This document shows, piece by piece, positions 53,124 through 61,087 of a stretch of DNA of 64,000 nucleotides. Numbering within the stretch: the stretch's first letter is position 1; every line of letters begins with the position of its first letter. Source of the stretch: DATJGR01 sp963812255. GTDB taxonomy: Bacteria > Pseudomonadota > Gammaproteobacteria > Pseudomonadales > Azotimanducaceae. The DNA is taken from the NCBI GenBank assembly GCA_963812255.1, contig CAWEUM010000007.1:1-64000 (forward strand), given 5' to 3'. Made by a program: the position numbers and the translations under genes. A model generated the notes under the pieces. The model was not told the DNA's origin, searched no databases, and saw only the letters and a list, made by a program, of their open reading frames with translations.

Positions 53124-54295
53124 AGGCCGCATTGATCGTCTTCGTGAAGGAAGTGCGCGAGAACCTGCGCGACCGGCGCACGGTGATCAACACACTGGCG
53201 ACCGGTCCGCTGTTTGCACCGCTGGTGTTCGCGCTGGTCATCAACGCGGCCGTCAGCCGCGAGATCGGCAAAGCCGAGAAACCACTCGACCTGCCGGTGA
53301 TTGGCGCTGCGCATGCACCGAACCTGATCGCCGCACTCGAGCAACAGAACGTTCACGTCGAGCACGCTCCGGCTGATCCGGAACGCGCTGTTCGCGAGCA
53401 GGACACCGATCTCGTGCTGCGCGTTCCGCCGAGTTTTGGCGAAGCGTGGCGCAACGGTGAGCCAGCGCAGGTGGAACTGATCTTCGACGCTTCGCAGCGC
53501 GACGCGAGCGGCTCGGTGGCGCGGCTGCGGTCACTACTGGAGAGCTATGCGCAGCGCACGGGGGCGCTGCGTCTGATCGCGCGCGGCCTGTCGCCCGAGG
53601 TGATCCGGCCGCTTGTGGTTGCCTCGCGCGACCAGTCCACCGCACAGTCGCGCAGCGGGATTCTGTTCGGCATGCTGCCGTACTTCTTCATCCTCGGCGG
53701 CTTTGTCGGCGGGATGGCACTGGCGATCGACACCACCGCCGGCGAGCGCGAGCGGCAGTCGCTGGAGCCTCTGCTCGTCAATCCCGTTGCGCGCGCCAGA
53801 ATTCTGCTAGGCAAACTCGGGGCGACCAGTCTGTTCGCGTTGACCGCGGTACTGCTCAGCATCATCGCATTCTCGGTGGTCGGCCAGTTCCTGCCGGTCG
53901 AAAAGCTCGGTATGGCGCTCGACATCGGTCCGCGCTTCGCCTTGAGTACGTTGTTCATCATGCTGCCGCTGGTGGTGTTGCTGGCGACGCTGCAGACTCT
54001 TGCCGCCGCATTCGCCAAGAGCTTCCGCGAAGCACAGACGTATCTCTCGCTGCTGACGCTGGTGCCGGTGATCCCGACCCTGCTGCTCTCGGTGTTTCCT
54101 TTGAAGACGCAGACCTGGATGTACACCGTCCCGCTGCTGTGCCAGCAGGTCGCGATCATGCGTCTGCTACGCGGCGACCCGGTCACGCTGCTGCAGTTCG
54201 GCATGTGCTTCGGATGCACAACCGTCGCCGCGGTGGTGGCGTATCTGGTCACGGCTCGCGTTTACCGCAGCGAGCGGCTGGCGATCTCCACTTGA
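53120..54295 (+). CDS. ABC transporter permease (NatB-like)
   Basis: 391 residues, ABC-2 type. One membrane helix near residue 25 (INTLATGPLFAPLVFALVIN), an extracytoplasmic domain of about 150 residues (LDLPVIGAAHAPNLIAALEQ and so on), then five helices beginning GILFGMLPYFFILGGFVGGM. DTTAGERERQSLEPLLVNPV is the conserved coupling segment of NatB. NatAB exports sodium in Bacillus; related pairs move other solutes, so the cargo is open. Confidence 0.88.
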   Translation: MKAALIVFVKEVRENLRDRRTVINTLATGPLFAPLVFALVINAAVSREIGKAEKPLDLPVIGAAHAPNLIAALEQQNVHVEHAPADPERAVREQDTDLVLRVPPSFGEAWRNGEPAQVELIFDASQRDASGSVARLRSLLESYAQRTGALRLIARGLSPEVIRPLVVASRDQSTAQSRSGILFGMLPYFFILGGFVGGMALAIDTTAGERERQSLEPLLVNPVARARILLGKLGATSLFALTAVLLSIIAFSVVGQFLPVEKLGMALDIGPRFALSTLFIMLPLVVLLATLQTLAAAFAKSFREAQTYLSLLTLVPVIPTLLLSVFPLKTQTWMYTVPLLCQQVAIMRLLRGDPVTLLQFGMCFGCTTVAAVVAYLVTARVYRSERLAIST

Positions 54296-54314
54296 TACGA
54301 GGGACGTTCGGCGG

Positions 54315-56036
54315 CTACAAGGCACCGTCGTCGTGAACGACATCACCATCGAAGACTGTGCGCAACACCTGGGTCGCCGCGAGATCCTCGATGCGACACG
54401 TCAATGCGTCGCGATCAACGACAATGAAGTCCGCGTGGCTGCCCGGCGCGAGCGTGCCGACACCGTCCCATTCGAGCGCGCGCGCCGCATCGCACGTCCA
54501 CATCCGCAGTGCCTGTTCGCGCGAGACCTTCTGCGCCGGTCCATCGTTACGCCGTCCGCTGCCCCAGAACTCGTGCGTCTGCGCCAGCGCGATGTGCTCG
54601 AAAATGTTCTTCGGCCCCCAATCGCTGCCGGCCGCAACGAGCAGGCCCGCGTCGAGCAGGCGCTTCAGCGGGATCAGATCGTCCCACACATGAGCGCCGA
54701 CACGCTTCTCGAACAAGTCTCCCTTCGCGCACGAGAACGACATGCTGGTGGTCACTACGAAGCCGAGTTCGGCGTAGCGGCGCGCGTGTTCGGCGGTGCA
54801 AAGATAGTTATGCTGCAGGATCCATCGCCGGTCGCGGATCGGCGTGTGGGCCGCGAATGCCTCGGCGTTGGCGAGAAACTCATCGTGATCGGCGTAGCCC
54901 GCACCAATGAAGTTGAGCCGCACGTCGTGCGCCGTGCAATATTCGAGCGCGACATGCTCTCGCCGCTGCGGTACGAATTCACGGCCGCGCGTCAGTTCCC
55001 CGTACGGACCGATGTACGGCTGTTTCATGCGCAGAAAGCCGGGATTGAACGGACCGCCGCGCGACAGTGTGACACCGTTGTGGCGCAGCAGATCGTCGTG
55101 CAGCGACGTCATTTCAGCTGCGAGCTTCAGATTCGCGACGAACGCTTCGTCCGACAGCGGCTTCTGCCACGGCATCGAGTAGTTCTCGGCTTCGAGCGAC
55201 GTCAGCACCCTCATCCGCAACTGATCCGATTGCCGCAATGCCCGAAACAGCCCGATCGACGTTGCGTCCATCACGTGGCCTTCATAGATCGTCGTCACGC
55301 CGAGACGATGGTAGTTGGCGACACCTTCCAACGTCGCCGGCACAGCAATCTCGGGTTTCAGCAGCGGCAGTCGGCCGAGCAATTCGTCCATGTACGGATC
55401 GCCCGTGTAGTAGGTATTGACCGGGCCGCTGAGGCGTCCGGTCGGATCGCCGCACGCGTCCTTCTCGATCCACACATTGCTCTGGCGTGACGGCGTCGAC
55501 GCGTTGATGCCCAGCACCGCAAGGGCCGCGGAATTGAACACACAGATGTTCGGCGTCGTCGGCCCCCACGCCTGCAGCCACACTGGATGATTCGGTGCCG
55601 CGCGATCGAGTACGAAGCGATCAGGCAGCACGTGCTCGGCGAGGTCGCGCCACGAGCGGCGAATGAAGTAGTGCGGTTCACCAATCGGCGTCGCCATGAT
55701 CCATTCCCCCGACGGCGTCGACGCGGCGCGTTCGCGAATGCGCGCAACGATGTCGTCGTGCGATGTCGCATCCCACAGTTTTACGAGCGGGTACTCGAGC
55801 ACGCTGAAATGAAACAGGTGCGGATGCGTATCGACGAATCCGGGCAGGACCGTCGCGCCGTTCAGATCGACAACATCCACGCCGGCGCCGGCCACCGAAC
55901 GCATGTCGGCATCGCTGCCGCATGCAACGACGCGGTCGCCGCGCGTGACCAGCGCGGTGGCGTCCGTTGGCGACGGCGTGTTGGCATACATGGGTCTGAT
56001 ACGGCCGTTGCGGTACAGCACAACCCGACTCGTCAT
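54315..56036 (-). CDS. Amidohydrolase family 3 protein (YtcJ-like)
   Basis: 573 residues. Metal-site motifs: LPGFVDTHPHLFHFS (first HxH), VTTIYEGHVMDATS, the His in WILQHNYLC and the Asp in VAAGSDWGPKN. The end KVSREQALRMWTCDAARALE then GTLAPGSHADFIVVDRDAL is the composite domain of amidohydrolases. It would hydrolyse an amide or ring C-N bond; substrate not known. Cytosolic (no signal peptide). It is convergent with the ABC permease gene, with 19 bases between. Confidence 0.88.
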   Translation of the reverse strand: MTSRVVLYRNGRIRPMYANTPSPTDATALVTRGDRVVACGSDADMRSVAGAGVDVVDLNGATVLPGFVDTHPHLFHFSVLEYPLVKLWDATSHDDIVARIRERAASTPSGEWIMATPIGEPHYFIRRSWRDLAEHVLPDRFVLDRAAPNHPVWLQAWGPTTPNICVFNSAALAVLGINASTPSRQSNVWIEKDACGDPTGRLSGPVNTYYTGDPYMDELLGRLPLLKPEIAVPATLEGVANYHRLGVTTIYEGHVMDATSIGLFRALRQSDQLRMRVLTSLEAENYSMPWQKPLSDEAFVANLKLAAEMTSLHDDLLRHNGVTLSRGGPFNPGFLRMKQPYIGPYGELTRGREFVPQRREHVALEYCTAHDVRLNFIGAGYADHDEFLANAEAFAAHTPIRDRRWILQHNYLCTAEHARRYAELGFVVTTSMSFSCAKGDLFEKRVGAHVWDDLIPLKRLLDAGLLVAAGSDWGPKNIFEHIALAQTHEFWGSGRRNDGPAQKVSREQALRMWTCDAARALEWDGVGTLAPGSHADFIVVDRDALTCRIEDLAATQVLRTVFDGDVVHDDGAL

Positions 56037-56153
56037 GTGATCACCCCGCCCACAGTCGGAATCTCAGCGATCGTCCGAATCATGCCGCTCGGACGATCAC
56101 GCATCATCGCCTGGTCAGCCCTCTAAGATGCGGCGCTGGTGTGATCACCGCCG

Positions 56154-57347
56154 TTATGCGAAGCGTCTGAGCTCCCGCCGCGCGATGACCATCTTGTGCA
56201 CCTCATCCGGACCGTCAGCGATGCGCAGCGCGCGACCATTGCGCCACATCGATGCAATCGGCGTGTCGTCCGATACCCCGAGTGCGCCGAGACACTGAAT
56301 CGCGCGGTCGAGCACCGTCATCATCATGTTCGGCACGACCACCTTGACCATCGACAGTTCCGTCCGTGCTTGACGTTTGCCGACCGTATCCATCTTCCAG
56401 GCGGCGTGTTGCGTCAGCAGCCGAGCCTGATCGATCTCCATTCGCGACATCGCGATCCAGTCCTGAACGATCTGCTTCTCGGCGAGTTTCACGCCGCCGA
56501 CTTCACGCTCGTTAGCGTGCCGGCACATGATCTCGAACGCCCGCTCCGCACTGCCGATTGCGCGCATGCAGTGATGAATGCGTCCCGGACCAAGCCGCGC
56601 TTGCGCCAGCATGAACCCGCCGTGCAGCGGGCCTAGTAGATTCTCGGCGGGCACGCGGCAGTTGTGATACTGAATTTCGCAATGACCACCACCCCCGGAA
56701 TGCCCCATCACCGATACTGGCCGAACGATGTTGAAACCCGGCGCGTTCGTCGGCACCAGGATCATCGAGGCACGTTCATGCGGGGCACCGTGCGGGTTCG
56801 TCACGACCATCGCAATCGCGAATTCGGCACCGATGGCACCGCTCGTGAACCACTTGTGACCGTTGATGACCCAGTCATCGCCATCGCGTACCGCAGTCGT
56901 TCGCAAACCGGTCGGATCGGCACCCGACACGTCCGGTTCGGTCATCGAAAAGCAGGAACGGATCTCGCCTTCCAGCAGCGGCTTGAGCCAACGGTCCTTC
57001 TGCGCCGCCGTACCGAATTCCGCAAGAATCTCGATGTTGCCCGTGTCCGGAGCCTGGCAATTGAAAACGCGCGATGCAATCTGGCTTTTTCCCATGTGCT
57101 CACAAAGAACCGAGTAGTCGTGGTTGGAAACGCCAGGACCCCATTCTGGATCCGGCAGGAACAGGTTCCATAGACCAAGTTGTTTCGCTTCGGCGCGAAG
57201 GCTCTTCATGATCGGCGGATCATCACCGCTCGCGACTGAGTGAACCTGTTCAGCATAGGTTCGTTCCGCTGGAATGATTTTGTTGTTGATCAGCCGGACG
57301 ACCTGCTCCTCGATCAACCGGCCTTCTTCGGATATGGCGAAATCCAT
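56154..57347 (-). CDS. Acyl-CoA dehydrogenase (ACAD10/11-like)
   Basis: 397 residues. CFSMTEPDVSGADPTGLRTT and WVINGHKWFTSGAIGAEFAI (FAD site), PGFNIVRPVSVMGHSGGGGH, GPGRIHHCMRAIGSAERAFE and the C-terminal RNGRALRIADGPDEVHKMVI, where the ADGPDEVH motif is the ACAD10/11 form of the FAD-binding end. It introduces a double bond into an acyl-CoA, by family a branched or hydroxylated one. Fits a catabolic region but no thiolase is close. Confidence 0.88.
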   Translation of the reverse strand: MDFAISEEGRLIEEQVVRLINNKIIPAERTYAEQVHSVASGDDPPIMKSLRAEAKQLGLWNLFLPDPEWGPGVSNHDYSVLCEHMGKSQIASRVFNCQAPDTGNIEILAEFGTAAQKDRWLKPLLEGEIRSCFSMTEPDVSGADPTGLRTTAVRDGDDWVINGHKWFTSGAIGAEFAIAMVVTNPHGAPHERASMILVPTNAPGFNIVRPVSVMGHSGGGGHCEIQYHNCRVPAENLLGPLHGGFMLAQARLGPGRIHHCMRAIGSAERAFEIMCRHANEREVGGVKLAEKQIVQDWIAMSRMEIDQARLLTQHAAWKMDTVGKRQARTELSMVKVVVPNMMMTVLDRAIQCLGALGVSDDTPIASMWRNGRALRIADGPDEVHKMVIARRELRRFA

Positions 57348-57658
57348 CGGATCCTCCCCTCATGCGCGCTCTTGTTGCAATGGAATTTACGCTTCGGCCG
57401 CACCCCACTATATAGGCAGATCCACTGATCAGCACCTCCCGCCGCGGACGGCATGCCACAGTTCGGTCGCGATAGTCATCGTTATCGAATACATTTTTTC
57501 GGTCGATGTGGGAGACCGACCGCTTGACGATCGAATATCGACGATCTTCATCGGAGCTTCGCAGTTGCGATTGGGTTGTGCAAAATGCCGGAACGGCAGT
57601 ATCGATAGCCTGAGCGGCGCCGAGGCACCGTTACCGAGTCAGTCACTGAAGGACCGCC
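57348..57658. promoter_or_regulatory. Upstream region of the cbb3 operon
   Basis: The 311 bases between the divergent acyl-CoA dehydrogenase gene and ccoN must hold the cbb3 promoter. An FNR/Anr box (TTGAT-N4-ATCAA) was searched for by eye; the best match, TTGACGATCGAATA near 57,522, is poor. Part of the region is AT-richer (57,480-57,500). AAGGA precedes ATG 57659. Confidence 0.4.
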
Positions 57659-59125
57659 ATGCCCCAAACCGAAACCTATAACGATCACGTGGTACGCCTG
57701 TTCCTGCTCGCGGCCGCCGTTTGGGGCATCGTCGGGATGTCCATTGGCGTGTACGCCGCGGCCGAGATGGCATGGCCGGTTCTGAATTTCAACACCGATT
57801 GGCTGACGTTCAGTCGGCTGCGGCCGAACCATACATTCGGTGTCATTTTCGCGTTCGGCGGCTCGGCGCTGATGGGCACCTGCTACTACGTGGTTCAGCG
57901 CACCGGACATACGCGGCTGGCGTTGTCGCGACTGGCCACGATGACGTTCTGGGGCTGGCAACTGGTCATCGTGCTGGCGATGGCGACGATGCCGTTCGGG
58001 ATCACCCAGAGCAAGGAGTACGCCGAACCGGAATGGCCCATCGACATCCTGATCGCCATCGTGTGGGTGTCGTTCGGCGTCGTCTTCTTCGCGACCCTGG
58101 CGCGGCGCCGCATCCGACACATTTATGTCGCGAACTGGTACTACGGTGCATTCATCATCGCGGTCGGTCTGCTGCACATCGTCAACAATCTCGTGTTGCC
58201 GGTATCGCTGTGGAAGTCCTACCCGATCTACTCCGGCAGCGTCGATGCGATGGTGCAATGGTGGTACGGGCACAATGCAGTCGCGTTTTTCCTGACCGCC
58301 GGCTTCCTCGGGATGATGTACTACTTCGTGCCGCGCCAGGCCCAGCAGCCGCTGTGGAGCTATCGCTTCTCCATTGTCAATTTCTGGGCGCTGATCTCGG
58401 TGTACATGTGGGCCGGCTCGCATCATCTGATGTACACCGCGCTACCCGACTGGGTGCAGTCGGTCGGGATGGTGTTCTCGCTGGTACTGCTGATCCCGAG
58501 TTGGGGTTCGGCCGCGAACGGTCTGCTCACGTTCAACGGCTCCTGGCACAAGCTGCAGACCGACTACGCAGCACGCTTCATGGTGATCGCCCTCGTGTTC
58601 TACGCCGCATCGACGTTCGAGGGTTCGATGATGGCGATCAAGACCGTCAATGCGTTCACGCATTACACCGACTGGACCATCGCTCACGTGCACTCCGGCG
58701 CGCTCGGCTGGGTTGCGATGATTACCATCGGTTCGCTGTACGCGATGGCGCCGCGCGCGCTGGACCGACCGGCGATGCATTCGCAGCGCGCGATCAACGT
58801 ACATTTCTGGCTGCACACGTCTGGTGTGCTGATGTACGTCATCGCGATGTGGACAGCCGGGGCGGTGGAGGGTCAGATGTGGCGCGCCACCAATGCCGAC
58901 GGCACCCTCAGCTATCCGTTCATCGCCAGCCTGATTGCGGTGAAGCCGTTCTACCTGATCCGTCTGACGGGGGGCGTGTTCATCGTCGCCGGCATGGTCG
59001 TGATGGCCTGGAACCTCTGGCACACGGCGGCGAACGCGCGCGCGTATCTCATCAAACCGATACCCGTGCCGATTCCGGAACCGGATGCACTGCAGGTACC
59101 GGCGCCGCTACCGGCGGCAACCTAA
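57659..59125 (+). CDS. ccoN: cbb3-type cytochrome c oxidase subunit I
   Basis: 488 residues with 12 or more membrane helices. The low-spin heme and binuclear-centre His residues are visible: RLRPNHTFGVIFAFGG, WWYGHNAVAFFLTAGFLGMM, WAGSHHLMYTALPDW and IAHVHSGALGWV, VHFWLHTSGV. The tyrosine/histidine pattern is the C-family one. It reduces oxygen at very low concentrations and pumps protons in the inner membrane. First gene of ccoNOQP. Confidence 0.96.
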   Translation: MPQTETYNDHVVRLFLLAAAVWGIVGMSIGVYAAAEMAWPVLNFNTDWLTFSRLRPNHTFGVIFAFGGSALMGTCYYVVQRTGHTRLALSRLATMTFWGWQLVIVLAMATMPFGITQSKEYAEPEWPIDILIAIVWVSFGVVFFATLARRRIRHIYVANWYYGAFIIAVGLLHIVNNLVLPVSLWKSYPIYSGSVDAMVQWWYGHNAVAFFLTAGFLGMMYYFVPRQAQQPLWSYRFSIVNFWALISVYMWAGSHHLMYTALPDWVQSVGMVFSLVLLIPSWGSAANGLLTFNGSWHKLQTDYAARFMVIALVFYAASTFEGSMMAIKTVNAFTHYTDWTIAHVHSGALGWVAMITIGSLYAMAPRALDRPAMHSQRAINVHFWLHTSGVLMYVIAMWTAGAVEGQMWRATNADGTLSYPFIASLIAVKPFYLIRLTGGVFIVAGMVVMAWNLWHTAANARAYLIKPIPVPIPEPDALQVPAPLPAAT

Positions 59126-59135
59126 CGAGGTCGAT

Positions 59136-59780
59136 ATGGCGCGCGGATACAAGTACTTCGAAGCGATCGAGAAACATGCCGGAAGGCTCGGCATCCTGAC
59201 GGCGATCATGGTCTCGCTGGGTGGACTGGCCGAAATCATACCGGTCTTCATGGCGGCGCACGCGGTGAAGCCGGCGCCTAACGTCAAACCCTACGACGCG
59301 CTGCGCCTTGCCGGGAAGGACATCTACGTGCGCGAAGGCTGCTACCTGTGCCACTCGCAGATGATCCGCGCGTTGCGCGCCGAAACACAGCGCTACGGAC
59401 ATTTCTCAATCGCCAGCGAATCGGTTTATGACCGGCCCTTTCAGTGGGGTTCCAAGCGTACCGGTCCGGACCTCGCCCGCGTTGGTGGCAAATACAGCGA
59501 CGAGTGGCAGCGCAAGCATCTACTCGATCCGCGCGCTTTCGTGCCGGCGTCCAACATGCCCGCGTATCCGTGGCTCGAGAGAGCAAAACTCGATCCCGCC
59601 GACATCGAACAACGCATGATCACGTTGCGTCGCCTCGGTGACCCATACACCGACGCGGACATCACCGACGCGCGCGCGGCCGTCGATGGTCGCACCGAAA
59701 TGGACGCACTCTTGGCGTATTTGCAGGGGCTCGGTGTGGACTCTCCAATGGCGACAGTGACTACCGCGGCGGCGCCATGA
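59136..59780 (+). CDS. ccoO: cbb3-type cytochrome c oxidase subunit II (monoheme c)
   Basis: 214 residues from ATG 59136. One N-terminal membrane helix (ILTAIMVSLGGLAEIIPVFM), then the heme c site GCYLCHSQM, the conserved GPDLARVGGKYS and ASNMPAYPWL with the axial Met. It passes electrons from CcoP to CcoN on the periplasmic side. GAGG precedes the start; the ccoQ ATG overlaps its stop. Confidence 0.95.
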   Translation: MARGYKYFEAIEKHAGRLGILTAIMVSLGGLAEIIPVFMAAHAVKPAPNVKPYDALRLAGKDIYVREGCYLCHSQMIRALRAETQRYGHFSIASESVYDRPFQWGSKRTGPDLARVGGKYSDEWQRKHLLDPRAFVPASNMPAYPWLERAKLDPADIEQRMITLRRLGDPYTDADITDARAAVDGRTEMDALLAYLQGLGVDSPMATVTTAAAP

Positions 59781-59968
59781 ATCCGATCTGGGGACATGTG
59801 ATCGGCGTGGTAACCGTGATTCTGATGGTGACCTTCATCGGGATCTGGATCTGGGCTTGGAGCGACCGTCACAAACGCTCCTTCGACGCGCTCGCGCGCC
59901 TGCCGATGAACGAAGAGTTGGATGAGTTGCACGGGCTGGCCCAGTTTGATGGCAAGGAGGAGAAGTGA
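59777..59968 (+). CDS. ccoQ: cbb3-type oxidase small subunit
   Basis: 63 residues with one membrane helix (IGVVTVILMVTFIGIWIWAW) and the SDRHKRSFDALARLPM tail usual for CcoQ. It stabilises the oxidase complex. ATG 59777 and the GTG of ccoP overlap its neighbours' stops. Confidence 0.92.
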   Translation: MNPIWGHVIGVVTVILMVTFIGIWIWAWSDRHKRSFDALARLPMNEELDELHGLAQFDGKEEK

Positions 59969-60876
59969 GTCCGTTCTGGTCTACTTGGATCATGGTCCTG
60001 ATCGTGTTCAATCTCGGCATCACGCTGTTTCTGTTCGTGTGGGGAACACGGGTCGATATTCCGACGTTGCCCGACGGCACCAGCGGTCACGTCTGGGCTC
60101 ATGGCACGGTGCGCGAGGCCGTCCGAAAGCTGCCGCTGTGGTGGGTGCTGATGTCCGTGGCCATGTTCGTCGTGGCGTTCGGCTACCTCACGTTGTTTCC
60201 CGGCTTTGGCGGTTTCAAGGGGCTGCTCGACTGGAGTTCAGAGCAACAGTTGGCGCAGAACACCGCAACCAACAATGTCAAACTCGATGCCGCGATGCAG
60301 CGCTTCGGAAACCGCAGTATCGAACAGCTCGCCAACGAACCGGCCGCAGTCCAGATCGGACGGCGCCTGTTCATCGACAACTGCGCCGCGTGTCATGGCC
60401 CGCTGGGTCACGGCAATCGCGAGATCGGTGCGCCGAATCTGACGGATGCCGCCTGGCTGTACGGCGGCGGTGGCGACGCCGTCATGGCGAGCATCCTCGA
60501 CGGTCGCAACGGCGTGATGCCGCCGTTCGGGGCGGCTTTCGACGCCGCGACGGTGAGCAACCTCGCGCACTATGTATTGAGCCTGTCCGGTGACACGCAT
60601 TCGCAAACCGCAGCGGCTGCAGCCAAGCCGATGTTCGCCGTGTGTTCGGCGTGCCATGGCGCCGACGGCACAGGAAATCCCGCACTGGGTGCACCGGACC
60701 TCACCGACGCGGCCTGGCTCTACGGCAGCGACCTCGACAGCATCGAAGACACGATTCGAAACGGTCGTAGCGGCGCGATGCCGGCATGGCGCGCGCGCAT
60801 CGGTGAACCACAGGTGCGCCTCGTCGCCGCCTGGATCTACGCACAGTCGCATACCGATGCATCCGCCGCACCGTGA
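59965..60876 (+). CDS. ccoP: cbb3-type cytochrome c oxidase subunit III (diheme c)
   Basis: 303 residues opened by GTG 59965. Two N-terminal membrane helices separated by a short loop (about 5-27 and 58-77) with the CcoP segment TLFPGFGGFKGLLDWSS, then two cytochrome c domains: CAACHGP and CSACHGA, with axial Met in NGVMPPFG and SGAMPAWR. It takes electrons from soluble cytochromes or the bc1 complex. CcoP usually reads the same domain order. Confidence 0.95.
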   Translation: MSPFWSTWIMVLIVFNLGITLFLFVWGTRVDIPTLPDGTSGHVWAHGTVREAVRKLPLWWVLMSVAMFVVAFGYLTLFPGFGGFKGLLDWSSEQQLAQNTATNNVKLDAAMQRFGNRSIEQLANEPAAVQIGRRLFIDNCAACHGPLGHGNREIGAPNLTDAAWLYGGGGDAVMASILDGRNGVMPPFGAAFDAATVSNLAHYVLSLSGDTHSQTAAAAAKPMFAVCSACHGADGTGNPALGAPDLTDAAWLYGSDLDSIEDTIRNGRSGAMPAWRARIGEPQVRLVAAWIYAQSHTDASAAP

Positions 60877-61087
60877 GGTCGCGCGGAGCGGAACATGGTA
60901 CCGCCAGCCGGTGCTGTGGCTCGGCGCACTGATTTTTGTTGCTTCTCTGGTGGGCTGTGTCTGGATGATTGTGCTCGGCGCACATCATGCCGATGAGCCT
61001 CTCTCCGACACCGGCGCGACGATTCTGGGTATGCCCCTGCGCGACGGCTCGACGCCTGCTGCCCCGTCTCACGCGCAGCAACCATGA
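60857..61087 (+). CDS. Small membrane protein between ccoP and ccoI (FixH/CcoH position)
   Basis: 76 residues from ATG 60857, inside the end of ccoP in another frame (20-base overlap). One helix (VLWLGALIFVASLVGCVWMI) and a short periplasmic tail with HHADEPL. It sits where CcoH/FixH is expected but is much shorter than CcoH (about 150-170 residues), so it is a minimal version or a different assembly factor. ccoG, usual before it, is absent here. Confidence 0.6.
   Translation: MHPPHREVARSGTWYRQPVLWLGALIFVASLVGCVWMIVLGAHHADEPLSDTGATILGMPLRDGSTPAAPSHAQQP

Noticed and set aside
57348..57658. FNR/Anr box upstream of ccoN
   Set aside because: Expected for cbb3 operons, but the best candidate near 57,522 matches only one half-site; not claimed.
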